31,227 nucleotides of DNA from Thiocapsa sp. UBA6158 (GCF_002423035.1 NZ_DIUM01000036.1:1-31227); one strand, 5' to 3'. Shown: positions 6,549-14,604, numbered from the stretch's first letter. The notes: a model not told the origin generated them from the letters alone. Translations and numbers: made by a program.

Positions 6549-9269
6549 TTAATGGGCCTCGTCCCAGTTGTCTCCCACCCCGATATCGACGATCAACGGA
6601 ACAGCCAGCTCCGCGGCCGATTCCATCATCGCACGAATGCGCGCGCCGGCCGCCTCGACCGCATCGGCGGCGATCTCGAACACCAACTCGTCGTGCACCT
6701 GCATGATCATCCGTACCGGTGGACGCTCGGACTGGATCCACTGATCCGTCGCGATCATGGCGCGCTTGATGATGTCGGCCGCCGTGCCCTGCATGGGGGC
6801 GTTGATGGCGGTCCGCTCGGCGGCGGCGCGACGGCTCTGGTTGCTGTGCCCGATCTCGGCGAGATGGAGGCGCCGGCCGAACAGGGTCTCGACATAGCGG
6901 TCGTTGCGCGCTTGGGCGCGGGTGCGCTCCATGAAGTCCTTGACCCCGGGATAACGCTGAAAATAGCGATCCACGTACTCCTGTGCGGCACCCCGCTCGA
7001 TGCCGAGCTGCTTGGCGAGCCCGAAGGCGGACATGCCGTAGATGAGTCCGAAGTTGATCGCCTTGGCCGAGCGGCGTTGTTCCCCGGTGACCGCCTCGGG
7101 TGAGAGCCCGAGGATCTCGGCGGCGGTCGCGCGATGGATGTCGAGCCCGCTCGCGAAGGCCGCGAGCAGACGTTCGTCCCCCGAGAGATGGGCCATGATC
7201 CGCAGCTCGATCTGCGAGTAGTCGGCGGCGAGCAGGCGGTTCCCCGGCTCGGCGACGAAGGCGCGGCGGATCCGGCGACCCTCGTCGGTGCGGATCGGGA
7301 TGTTCTGCAGATTCGGGTCGCTCGAGGAGAGCCGGCCGGTCGCGGCCACGGCCTGATGATAAGAGGTATGGACCCGCCCGGTGTCCGGGTTGACCATCTG
7401 ACGCAGTTTGTCGGTGTAGGTGGATTTGAGCTTCGAGAGGCTGCGATGCTGCAGGATCAGATCCGGCAGCGCATGGCCGTCGGCGGCGAGCTGCTCGAGC
7501 ACCGACTCCGAGGTCGAGGGTGCGCCGGTCGGTGTCTTGGCGACCACCGGCAGACCCAATTCCTCGAAGAAGATGGCCCCGATCTGTTTGGGCGATCCCA
7601 TGTTGAAGCGCCGACCGGCGGTTTCGTAGGCCCGGATCTCGATCTCCTGGATGCGCTTGGCAAGCTCTCCGCTCTGCACGGCGAGCAGATCCGGATCGAT
7701 CCGCACGCCGTGGCGCTCCATGCGCGAGAGGATGGGGATCAGAGGAATCTCGATGTCTCGGTAGAGTGCGGCCATGCTCGGGATGGCTTCCAGCCGGGGC
7801 CAGAGTGCGCGATGCAGGCGCAGGGTCACGTCCGCGTCCTCGGCGGCATAGTGGCCGGCCTGCTCCAGCGGGATCTGATCGAAGGTGAGCTGCTTGGCGC
7901 CCTTGCCGGCGATATGCTCGAAGTGGACCGTGTCGTGGTCCAGATATTTCTTGGCCAGCGAGTCCATGTCGTGGCGGGTCGCCGTACTGTCGAGGACATA
8001 GCTCTCGAGCATGGTGTCGTGGGCGATGCCGCGCAGCTCGACGGCGTAACGGGCCAGGATGCTCATGTCGTACTTGAGGTTTTGGCCGACCTTGCGACGG
8101 TCGGGATCCTCCAGCAGGGGTTTCAGCCGTTCGAGCACCTCCAGGCGATCCAGTTGATCCGGTGCGCCCGGGTAGACGTGGGCGACCGGGACATAGGCGG
8201 CCGAGCCCGGCTCGACGGACACCGAGAGGCCGACCAGCTCCGCGCGCATGTAATCGAGGTCGGTCGTCTCGGTGTCGAAGGCGAACAGATCCGCGGACTC
8301 AAGCTTCGCGACCCAGGCATCGAAGACGTCTCGGGTGAGGACGACCTCGTAGTGCTGGCTCGGCTTCGACGCCGTCGCTGTCTCGGCGTCGGCGGGCTGC
8401 GAGGCGTCGGTGTCCGTGTCCTTCAGCGTGGCGAGCAGTCGGCGCGACTCCAAGCGCTCGTACCAGCCGCGCAGTGTCTCGCGATCCGGCGGGGCAGGGC
8501 GCAGAGCCGTGGGCTCCAGATCGAGCGCGACATCCCGCTTGATGGTGGTGAGCTCGCGCGACAGGGGCAATTGGTCCAGCACCGCGCGCAGATTCTCCCC
8601 GACCTTGCCTGTGATCTTCTCCGCATTGGCGATCACCCCGTCGAGATCCCCGAAGTCCGCGATCCACTTGGCTGCGGTCTTGGGGCCGCACTTGGGCACA
8701 CCGGGGATGTTGTCGACGCTGTCGCCCATCAGGGCCAGATAGTCGACGATGCGCTCGGGCGGCACGCCGAACTTATCCTTTACACCTGCCGGATCCAGCA
8801 CCGTATCCGTCATGGTGTTTACCAGCGTGACATGCTCGCCGACGAGCTGCGCCATGTCCTTGTCCCCGGTCGAGACCAACGTCGGGATACCTTGCGCCGC
8901 GGCGCGGGTCGCGAGCGTGCCGATGACGTCGTCGGCCTCCACGTCCGGGATCACCAGCAGCGGCAGACCCATCGCGCGGATCACCTCCTGCAGCGGCAGG
9001 ATCTGCTCGCGCAGCTCATCGGGCATGGCCGGCCGATTGGCCTTGTACTCGGGATAGATGTCGTCGCGAAAGGTCTTGCCGGGCGCGTCGAAGACCACGC
9101 CGATGTAGTCGGGTCGATGCTCGTCGATCAGCTTGCGCAGCATGCTGAGGACACCCATCAAGGCGCCGGTCGCCTCGCCTTTGGAGTTGGTCAGTTTGGG
9201 CAGGGCGTGATAGGCGCGAAACAGATAGCCGGAGGCATCGACCAGGATCAAAGGGTAGCGTGTTGCCAT
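6549..9269 (-). CDS. polA: DNA polymerase I
   Basis: A 906-residue full-length DNA polymerase I for primer removal and repair synthesis. The N-terminal 5'-nuclease shows DASGYLFRAYHA, GDKDMAQLV and GDSVDNIPGVPKCGPKTA. The 3'-5' exonuclease keeps its metal ligands: DTETT near residue 333, LKYDMS, and AAEDADVT, so proofreading should be active. The polymerase has motif A DYSQIELRIMAH (about 682-693), the O-helix RRSAKAINFGLIYG, and motif C QVHDELVFE (about 855-863). The start is ATG at 9269 (MATRYPLILVDASG); the open frame extends 15 codons further but that stretch is not family-like. The Shine-Dalgarno sequence is weak. Confidence 0.97.
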   Translation of the reverse strand: MATRYPLILVDASGYLFRAYHALPKLTNSKGEATGALMGVLSMLRKLIDEHRPDYIGVVFDAPGKTFRDDIYPEYKANRPAMPDELREQILPLQEVIRAMGLPLLVIPDVEADDVIGTLATRAAAQGIPTLVSTGDKDMAQLVGEHVTLVNTMTDTVLDPAGVKDKFGVPPERIVDYLALMGDSVDNIPGVPKCGPKTAAKWIADFGDLDGVIANAEKITGKVGENLRAVLDQLPLSRELTTIKRDVALDLEPTALRPAPPDRETLRGWYERLESRRLLATLKDTDTDASQPADAETATASKPSQHYEVVLTRDVFDAWVAKLESADLFAFDTETTDLDYMRAELVGLSVSVEPGSAAYVPVAHVYPGAPDQLDRLEVLERLKPLLEDPDRRKVGQNLKYDMSILARYAVELRGIAHDTMLESYVLDSTATRHDMDSLAKKYLDHDTVHFEHIAGKGAKQLTFDQIPLEQAGHYAAEDADVTLRLHRALWPRLEAIPSMAALYRDIEIPLIPILSRMERHGVRIDPDLLAVQSGELAKRIQEIEIRAYETAGRRFNMGSPKQIGAIFFEELGLPVVAKTPTGAPSTSESVLEQLAADGHALPDLILQHRSLSKLKSTYTDKLRQMVNPDTGRVHTSYHQAVAATGRLSSSDPNLQNIPIRTDEGRRIRRAFVAEPGNRLLAADYSQIELRIMAHLSGDERLLAAFASGLDIHRATAAEILGLSPEAVTGEQRRSAKAINFGLIYGMSAFGLAKQLGIERGAAQEYVDRYFQRYPGVKDFMERTRAQARNDRYVETLFGRRLHLAEIGHSNQSRRAAAERTAINAPMQGTAADIIKRAMIATDQWIQSERPPVRMIMQVHDELVFEIAADAVEAAGARIRAMMESAAELAVPLIVDIGVGDNWDEAH

Positions 9270-9445
9270 GGCAGTCTCGTCGGGGAGTCGGAGCGATGAG
9301 ACCAACGGTATCACAGGCGCGCCCGTCCGGCCCTGGATCGCGTACCGGACACCACCCGGACATCCGCCGACGAGGGTATCTTCGGGTGCGGCTTTTTAAC
9401 CTCGTTCCCCGCGCCGGCGAGCGCGACGGGGTGGTCGACCTCGGG

Positions 9446-10042
9446 TCACTCCCGGCGTATGCCGACGGACAGGCCGCTGATCGCGGCGGCTTGATCGGGC
9501 GCGACTTGGGCCTCGATGTGAAGGATGGCTCCCGGCTCGAGCCGCGGCCCGCGGGCCAGGCGGAAGACGAGGCTCTCGCTTGCGGTGCCGTCTGCGAGTC
9601 CGATCCGGGCGACCACGGGTACGGGTGCGCCGGACGGAACCTGCCAAGGGGTCGGGTCGGGGATCGGGGCGACGACCTTGAGCAGGACATCGAACCGCCC
9701 GGATCCGCGATCGAAGCTCTGATGCGTGATATTGAACGGATCCCGGCTCAGCGCGGCATCGAAGCTCCAGTGAATGTCGCCTGTCTTCGACGGTGCCGAG
9801 GCGGAGCCTCCCGAGCTCGCCCCGGATTCGAGCTGCTGCAGTCGTCGCGTCAGCTCATCGACACGCTGCTCGAGCGCTTGAAGGCGCGACGCTCCGGCCG
9901 TCGGGTCGGCGTCGGTTTGGACGCCCGGCTCGGTCGATGGCGGTGCCGCCGACGCGAGTCCGGTCAGCACCAGTCCGAGCAGTCCGACGACTCCGACCAG
10001 GACGAGATGCCGCGTCGCTGGGCTTGGATGCGCTCGAGCCAT
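9446..10042 (-). CDS. Membrane-anchored coiled-coil protein of unknown function, downstream of fccB
   Basis: A 198-residue protein I do not recognise. Residues about 12-32 form a hydrophobic signal or anchor (LVLVGVVGLLGLVLTGLA) ending near ASAA. Residues about 52-74 are a short coiled coil (LQALEQRVDELTRRLQQLE), followed by a Ser/Gly/Ala-rich linker. A C-terminal domain of about 110 residues appears beta-rich (GRFDVLLKVVAPI, PVPVVARIG, GAILHIEAQVAP). ATG at 10042 is preceded by GGGGAAG. It follows fccB by only 26 bp on the same strand, so it is probably in the sulfide dehydrogenase operon and exported to the periplasm. An accessory role is inference from position only. Confidence 0.72.
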   Translation of the reverse strand: MARAHPSPATRHLVLVGVVGLLGLVLTGLASAAPPSTEPGVQTDADPTAGASRLQALEQRVDELTRRLQQLESGASSGGSASAPSKTGDIHWSFDAALSRDPFNITHQSFDRGSGRFDVLLKVVAPIPDPTPWQVPSGAPVPVVARIGLADGTASESLVFRLARGPRLEPGAILHIEAQVAPDQAAAISGLSVGIRRE

Positions 10043-10068
10043 GCTGCTTCCCCGATCTGCTTGACCGC

Positions 10069-11352
10069 TCAAGTAAACATATCCGAGGTGATGTTGCGAA
10101 ACCAGTCCAACGCGAACTGTTGCTCGAGCGCGCGCGTTCGGGCATCCGCGTCGGCCGGCGAGACCCCGCCCGCACCGGGAATGTCCACGATGCGCCCGTT
10201 TTCGAGCCGATAGACACCCGCGACCGAGATGCCGTGCTCGGGCGCGATGATGCTGTAGCAGGTGTTGACATAGGAGGGTGCGGGTGCGCCTTCGCCGTTG
10301 ATCGCGGCGACGATGGCGGCAGCGCAGACCTTGCCCTGCGAGTTGGCCGAATAGCCCGATTTCGGCATGGCCCCGGCGATACAGGCATCGCCGATCACAT
10401 GGATGTCCTTGTGGATCGAAGACTCGAAGGTCCGCTGATCGACCGGACACCAGCCCGATTCATTCGCAAGTCCGGCGGTTTGCGCGAGTGCGCCGGCCTT
10501 CTGGTGCGGGATCAGGTTGATCACGTCGCCCTGAAATTCCTCGAACGAACCGATCAAGGTCCGGGTCTCGGGATCGATCGCCTCGATGATGCCGCCCTCT
10601 GCCCCCGAGACCCATTCGATCATGTCGCCGTAGTGCTCCTGCCAGCCGGCTTGGAACAGCGCCTGTTTGGAGAAGGCGTCCTTGGCGTCGAGGATCACGA
10701 TCTTGGATTTGGGCTTGTGGGTCGAGAAATAGTGCGCAACCTGCGCGGCGCGCTCGTAGGGGCCCGGTGGGCAGCGGAATGGATTCGGCGGCGCGACGAT
10801 GTAGAAGACGCCTCCGTCATCCATCGCCTGCAACTGTCTGCGCAGGATGTCGGTCTGCTTGCCGGCCTTCCAGGCGTGCGGGATCCGCTCGGCGACCGCC
10901 TCGGACATGCCTTCGATCGCCGCCCAGTCGTAATCCACGCCGGGGGAGACGATCAACTTGTCGTAGTTGTAGCGGTTGGCGCTCGCGCCTTTGACGAAGT
11001 GTTGTGCGGGGTCGATCTCGACCACGGTGTCCTGCATCACGGCGATCCCGCGCCGAGTCAGGCCGCGGTAGTCGAAGGTGAGACTGGCCAGGTCGCGCTC
11101 GCCGCCGAGCACCTCGTTGCTGAGCGGGCAGGAGACGTAGGCCGAGTCTTTCTCGATCAAAGTGACGCGGATGTCCGGGGCCGACATCTGTAGATACTTG
11201 GCCGCGATGGCGCCGCCGTAACCGCCTCCGATCACGACCACACGGGCCTTTGGCGGGGTTGCGGCACGCACGGCGAGCGACGGGCCGCCAAGCACGGCCG
11301 CCGTGGACAGCAGGGAGGACTGCAGAAAGGTTCTACGGGTCAGTGTGTTCAT
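10069..11352 (-). CDS. fccB: Flavocytochrome c sulfide dehydrogenase, flavoprotein subunit
   Basis: A 427-residue periplasmic flavoprotein that oxidises sulfide to elemental sulfur or polysulfide and passes electrons to the cytochrome subunit. A twin-arginine signal (TRRTFLQSS, residues 5-13) precedes the FAD-binding VVVIGGGYGGA (38-48). Cys75 (YVSCPLSNEV) aligns with the cysteine that binds FAD covalently in Allochromatium. Cys194 (FRCPPGPYERA) and Cys365 (VNTCYSI) match the redox-active disulfide. GDACIAGAMPKSGYSANSQGK is the typical second FAD motif. The start is ATG at 11352 with GAGGA upstream; a TTG at 11370 is a less likely alternative lying in the adjacent repeat. fccA is upstream, separated by a repeat. 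Confidence 0.96.
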   Translation of the reverse strand: MNTLTRRTFLQSSLLSTAAVLGGPSLAVRAATPPKARVVVIGGGYGGAIAAKYLQMSAPDIRVTLIEKDSAYVSCPLSNEVLGGERDLASLTFDYRGLTRRGIAVMQDTVVEIDPAQHFVKGASANRYNYDKLIVSPGVDYDWAAIEGMSEAVAERIPHAWKAGKQTDILRRQLQAMDDGGVFYIVAPPNPFRCPPGPYERAAQVAHYFSTHKPKSKIVILDAKDAFSKQALFQAGWQEHYGDMIEWVSGAEGGIIEAIDPETRTLIGSFEEFQGDVINLIPHQKAGALAQTAGLANESGWCPVDQRTFESSIHKDIHVIGDACIAGAMPKSGYSANSQGKVCAAAIVAAINGEGAPAPSYVNTCYSIIAPEHGISVAGVYRLENGRIVDIPGAGGVSPADADARTRALEQQFALDWFRNITSDMFT

Positions 11353-11365
11353 CCTGTCGATCCTC

Positions 11366-11452
11366 TTCAACCGCGCCCGGCGCGGTATGCGATGCTTTTC
11401 GATGGGATCGGCCCCGGCAGACGTGACGACCGCTGGAGTCGGCGCGGTTTAT
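11366..11452. repeat. 87-bp palindrome-ended repeat, copy B, between fccA and fccB
   Basis: Same family as 212-298 and 26157-26244. The right end GGCGCGGTTTA is intact and its TAA (11449-11451, minus strand) is the stop codon of fccA. The left end has one change (TTCAACC for TTAAACC). It fills almost all of the 96 bp between the two subunit genes, and its inverted ends would form a stable hairpin in the fccAB mRNA just upstream of the fccB ribosome-binding site. Confidence 0.9.
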
Positions 11453-12039
11453 TTCTGACTTTCGTAGAAATGGGCCAGGGCCGCGATCTCCGCATCCGAG
11501 AGATCCGCGACGCGGTTTCGCATCTTGCGCGGGTGGCAGCGCTCGCCGTCGCGACAGGCCTGCATGGCGTATTGCAGATAGCCCGCCCATTGCCCGGCCA
11601 TGCGCGGGGATTCCTTGTCCTGAGAGCGTCCGCCGTCCTGATGACAGCTCTCGCAATAGCGCTCGTGCAGGGCCGGTGCCTCGGCGAATTGATTCGCGAC
11701 GGCGACGCGGTCTGTGGAGACCCACGGCTGGGCGGCGTAGAAGCTCGCGATCGCGCTGATCTCCTGATCGCCATAGCCTTGCATGATGCGGCCCATGATG
11801 GTCGAGGGCCGCCGACCGGTCTTGTAGTCGGTGAGCACCGCGAGGAGATAGCCTTTGTCCATCCCGCCGATGGTGGGCATGACCTCCCCGGCGCTCGCGC
11901 CGAGCGTGCCGTGACAGCCGGCACAGGTGTTGGCGAGCATGCTCTCGGAGCGGATCTCCTGGGCATGGATCGGCAGGGTCGGGAGCATCCCGATCAGGAG
12001 TCCGACGCACAGGGCGCGGCTCCAACTGGGTCTTGGCAT
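11449..12039 (-). CDS. fccA: Flavocytochrome c sulfide dehydrogenase, diheme cytochrome subunit
   Basis: A 196-residue exported diheme cytochrome c. The Sec signal peptide (LCVGLLIGMLPTLPIHA) is followed by the first heme site CAGCH (Cys39, Cys42, His43) and the second CESCH (Cys129, Cys132, His133). The order and spacing, together with TIMGRIMQGY and AGQWAGYLQYAM, match the two-domain FccA of Allochromatium. It takes electrons from the FccB flavin and hands them to soluble cytochromes. ATG at 12039 follows a strong AAGGAGAG. It lies divergent from the octaheme cytochrome across a 430-bp control region. Its TAA stop belongs to repeat copy B. An extra CRDGERC cysteine pair near the second domain is not part of a heme site. 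Confidence 0.94.
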   Translation of the reverse strand: MPRPSWSRALCVGLLIGMLPTLPIHAQEIRSESMLANTCAGCHGTLGASAGEVMPTIGGMDKGYLLAVLTDYKTGRRPSTIMGRIMQGYGDQEISAIASFYAAQPWVSTDRVAVANQFAEAPALHERYCESCHQDGGRSQDKESPRMAGQWAGYLQYAMQACRDGERCHPRKMRNRVADLSDAEIAALAHFYESQK

Positions 12040-12151
12040 GGCACTCTCTCCTTTGGCTCGACAGTCCTCCGGGTTGCGACCGTCGGGAAGGTGCGACCGG
12101 AGGATCATTGTTGTTTTCGCGGCACCTTGAACGACTCCCGCGGGCTCGGCC

Positions 12152-12165
12152 TTGATTCAGGTCAA
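12152..12165. promoter_or_regulatory. FNR/ANR/DNR-type box 1
   Basis: TTGATTCAGGTCAA matches the Crp-Fnr family consensus TTGAT-N4-ATCAA with one change, and sits inside a longer palindrome with arms GGCCTTGA / TCAAGGCC (12148-12169). It is about 119 bp upstream of the fccA start and about 310 bp upstream of the octaheme cytochrome start. Members of this regulator family respond to low oxygen (FNR, ANR) or NO (DNR, NNR). Confidence 0.65.
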
Positions 12166-12247
12166 GGCCGATCGGTTGGTCCCGGCACCCGGCATCGCAC
12201 GCACGGCGGAGATCTCTGCGACGAAAGTCCGTTTAACAGCAGGGGCA

Positions 12248-12261
12248 TTGACAAGGATCAA
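12248..12261. promoter_or_regulatory. FNR/ANR/DNR-type box 2
   Basis: TTGACAAGGATCAA is TTGAC-N4-ATCAA, one base from the perfect consensus. It lies between box 1 and box 3. Directly after it, ATCAATCATCGATCAATCG contains two further direct ATCAATC half-site-like units. Confidence 0.6.
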
Positions 12262-12285
12262 TCATCGATCAATCGCCGGCGAATT

Positions 12286-12299
12286 TTGACTTGCATCAA
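12286..12299. promoter_or_regulatory. FNR/ANR/DNR-type box 3
   Basis: TTGACTTGCATCAA is TTGAC-N4-ATCAA, one base from consensus. It is the box nearest to the octaheme cytochrome, centred about 178 bp before its ATG, which leaves room for a promoter and a long leader. I could not find a convincing -10 element at the exact class II distance. Confidence 0.6.
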
Positions 12300-12469
12300 G
12301 GTCGCCCGTAGATCCCCTCGGCATCGTCCGAATCGATAGGGATGATTGCCAAGACCGAAGGGTGCCTGTGGTTTCTCGGCATGTCGGTCGATCAGGCGAG
12401 TGTCGTCAGCGCGAGAGCTCGCCGACGGGCCCAGGGACGGGATCCATAAAAAAGAATCCGGAGTGCACT

Positions 12470-13990
12470 ATGAAGCAACATCCTCGCGGACCGAGTCCCG
12501 CAGGCCTAACTCGGGTCGATCTCGCCCGATTGGGTCTCGCCATCGGGCTTCTCACCCTCGCCGTTACGGTCGAAGCGGCACGCCCAAGCGGGCAGGCCGG
12601 GGTCGACTGGGGGGATCCACGCGGCGAGGAGTGCGTGGATTGTCATATGACCGAGAATCCCGGTCTCTACTGGGAGTGGAACCACAGTGCGCACGGTCAG
12701 GCCGGCGTGAACTGTCTGGACTGCCATCAGCGCGAAGAGGGCGCGATCGATGCCTTCAAGCACGAGGGCGAGTTCATCTCCATCGTGGTGACGCCCAAAA
12801 ACTGCTCGACCTGCCATCAGACCGAGTTCGAGGAGATGGACGGCTCGCACCACGCCAAGGCCGGTCAGATCCTGGGCTCGCTCGACAATCTGCTCGGCGA
12901 GGTCATCGGCGGACCTGCTGCCGTCAACGCCGGCTGCAAGCAGTGCCACGGCGGCGAGTTGGAGTTCTACACCGAAGGTAAGAACAAGGGTCGCCCGACG
13001 CCCGGAAGCTGGCCCAATACGGGCATCGGTCGGATCAATCCGGACGGCAGCCTCGGCTCCTGCACGGCGTGCCATGGTCGGCATCGCTTCTCGCGCGCTC
13101 AAGCACGCACGCCCGATACCTGCGGCAAGTGTCACGTCGGACCGGATCATCCGCAGATCGAGGTCTACAACGAATCCAAGCACGGCATCATCTACCGCGC
13201 CAAGGTCGACGAGATGAATCTGGATTCACGCAAATGGGTTGCGGGTGTCGATTACTCGGCCGCACCCACCTGTGCGACCTGCCACATGAGCGCCGGCCCC
13301 GGGATCGGGGCGACGCATAATGTCGGCGAGCGGATCTCCTGGACCCTGCGTCCCCCGATCTCGACCAAGATCAATCTGGTCAAGCTCGAAAACGGTCAGG
13401 AGTTCGACGTGCCCGAGGGTCAGCCGATCCCGGCCGTGGGCGACGAGGCGAAAGGCTCGACGGTCGTCGAGGTACTCACCTGGAAGGACCGTCGCGCCAA
13501 GATGGAAAAGGTCTGCTTCGGCTGTCATGCCGAGAGTGTGATTACGGGCCACTACAAGCAGTTCGACGACGTGGTCGACCTCTACAACGATAAGTTCGCC
13601 AAGCCGATCGCGGCCATGATGGATCGACTCAAGGAAGGCGGCTACATCACCGGTGCGCCCTTCGACGAGAAGATCGAGTGGACCTGGTGGGAGATCTGGC
13701 ACCACGAGGGTCGTCGCGCGCGTCACGGTGCATCCATGAGCGGACCGGACTACACCTGGTGGCACGGCATGTACGAGGTCGCCCAGCACACCTACTTCAA
13801 GTGGATCCCGGAGCTCAAGGAGGTCGTGATGAAGAAGGACGGCAACGAGGAGTTCGCGGTCGTCCTGCTGGAGGAATACTTCAAGCCCATCGATGGGCAT
13901 GACTGGTACTTCAACGGCATGAGCAAGGATCAGCTCGACGTGGTGCGAAAAGGCTTCGAGGCCCGCTATGGCGAGGGGTCTTTGAAGTAA
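12470..13990 (+). CDS. Octaheme cytochrome c, hydroxylamine oxidoreductase (HAO) family
   Basis: A 506-residue periplasmic multiheme protein. The signal peptide (LGLAIGLLTLAVTVEA) is followed by exactly eight CxxCH sites at Cys55, 82, 112, 156, 198, 218, 268 and 349, then a long heme-free helical C-terminus. That arrangement is typical of HAO-family octaheme cytochromes, which oxidise hydroxylamine or reduce nitrite/hydroxylamine/NO. The fourth site (CKQCH) would be the catalytic heme by analogy. Tyr428 in GPDYTWWHG is a candidate for the cross-linking tyrosine of true HAO, but alignment is needed. There is no CxxCK site, against octaheme tetrathionate reductase. ATG at 12470 follows CGGAG. 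No haoB or quinol-oxidising partner is adjacent; an exported TPR protein follows. Confidence 0.88.
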   Translation: MKQHPRGPSPAGLTRVDLARLGLAIGLLTLAVTVEAARPSGQAGVDWGDPRGEECVDCHMTENPGLYWEWNHSAHGQAGVNCLDCHQREEGAIDAFKHEGEFISIVVTPKNCSTCHQTEFEEMDGSHHAKAGQILGSLDNLLGEVIGGPAAVNAGCKQCHGGELEFYTEGKNKGRPTPGSWPNTGIGRINPDGSLGSCTACHGRHRFSRAQARTPDTCGKCHVGPDHPQIEVYNESKHGIIYRAKVDEMNLDSRKWVAGVDYSAAPTCATCHMSAGPGIGATHNVGERISWTLRPPISTKINLVKLENGQEFDVPEGQPIPAVGDEAKGSTVVEVLTWKDRRAKMEKVCFGCHAESVITGHYKQFDDVVDLYNDKFAKPIAAMMDRLKEGGYITGAPFDEKIEWTWWEIWHHEGRRARHGASMSGPDYTWWHGMYEVAQHTYFKWIPELKEVVMKKDGNEEFAVVLLEEYFKPIDGHDWYFNGMSKDQLDVVRKGFEARYGEGSLK

Positions 13991-14008
13991 GGCGCCGAGT
14001 GCTCGGCT

Positions 14009-14034
14009 GTAGGGGCGAATGAATTCGCCCCTAC
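14009..14034. repeat. 26-bp perfect palindrome (REP-like)
   Basis: GTAGGGGCGAAT, a GA spacer, then ATTCGCCCCTAC, giving 12 uninterrupted base pairs. It lies 18 bp after the stop of the octaheme cytochrome. There is no T tract, so it looks more like a dispersed REP-type palindrome than an intrinsic terminator, though a hairpin here could protect the upstream mRNA 3' end. Confidence 0.7.
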
Positions 14035-14142
14035 GCTTGCAGGCAACGCCGTGTCCACCCCGATCACCGATCATCCAAACCCCCTTCCGGTTCCAACCCT
14101 CCGCTCCCGAGTCCGGGAGCGCCCAGCACCCGAGAGTCACCC

Positions 14143-14604
14143 ATGCGTTCGATTCCGATCGTCTTCCTTGCACTGTTGCTGGCCTCGACAGTGACGCTTG
14201 CCGCCGATGCCGATGCTTTGATCCGAGACGGCGAGGCGAAGATTCAGGCCGGCGAGCTCGATGCCGCCGTCACTGTCCTGCGCGAGGCCGCCGCGGCCGA
14301 TCAAACCTCCGCCTTGGCCCGGTTGCGTCTCGGCGGTGCGCTCCTGATGACGCAGGACTATTCGGGTGCCATCGAGCAGTTTCGCGAGACCGTGAAACTG
14401 GATCCGAACAGCGCGAACGCCTTCGTCGGGATGTCGGTGGCCTATCTTCACAGCGCGCGTTACGACCTCGCCCGTGCCTCTCTAGACGAGGCGATCCGCA
14501 TCGATCCGGATAAGCGCAAGGAGGCCGAGCCGTTGCTGGCCTACATCGACAGGGCGTCGGCCCGCACCGATCCCGCATCGGGCGAGCCGCCGCCGCAGCA
14601 TTGA
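14143..14604 (+). CDS. Exported TPR-repeat protein
   Basis: A 153-residue protein with a Sec signal peptide (IVFLALLLASTVTLA, cleavage after about residue 20). About three tetratricopeptide repeats follow: residues about 23-56 (LIRDGEAKIQAGELDAAVTVL), 57-90 (ARLRLGGALLMTQDYSGAIEQF) and 91-124 (AFVGMSVAYLHSARYDLARAS), each with the W/L-G-Y-A-P spacing. TPR arrays mediate protein contacts, so it may help assemble or bind the octaheme cytochrome encoded 150 bp upstream on the same strand. That role is inferred from position. The ATG at 14143 has only a weak ribosome-binding sequence (GAGAG). The final A of its TGA stop is the first base of a large inverted repeat. Confidence 0.85.
   Translation: MRSIPIVFLALLLASTVTLAADADALIRDGEAKIQAGELDAAVTVLREAAAADQTSALARLRLGGALLMTQDYSGAIEQFRETVKLDPNSANAFVGMSVAYLHSARYDLARASLDEAIRIDPDKRKEAEPLLAYIDRASARTDPASGEPPPQH

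Noticed and set aside
7134..9299. Very long plus-strand open frame (721 codons) across polA
   Set aside because: Antisense shadow of polA; low-complexity His/Arg/Gly-rich translation with no domain.
10043..10450. N-terminal extension of the protein downstream of fccB (open frame to 10450)
   Set aside because: It would overlap fccB deeply; the extension is Arg/His-rich alternate-frame sequence, and ATG at 10042 has a ribosome-binding site.
10069..11352. Sulfide:quinone oxidoreductase (Sqr)
   Set aside because: It has a twin-arginine signal, the FAD-linking cysteine context YVSCPLSNEV and a diheme partner gene, all pointing to FccB.
11366..11452. Rho-independent terminator between fccA and fccB
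   Set aside because: A hairpin is possible but no T tract follows, and the same sequence occurs elsewhere in both orientations relative to genes.
12470..13990. Octaheme tetrathionate reductase or NrfA nitrite reductase
   Set aside because: All eight heme sites are CxxCH; there is no CxxCK lysine-ligated site, and NrfA has five hemes.
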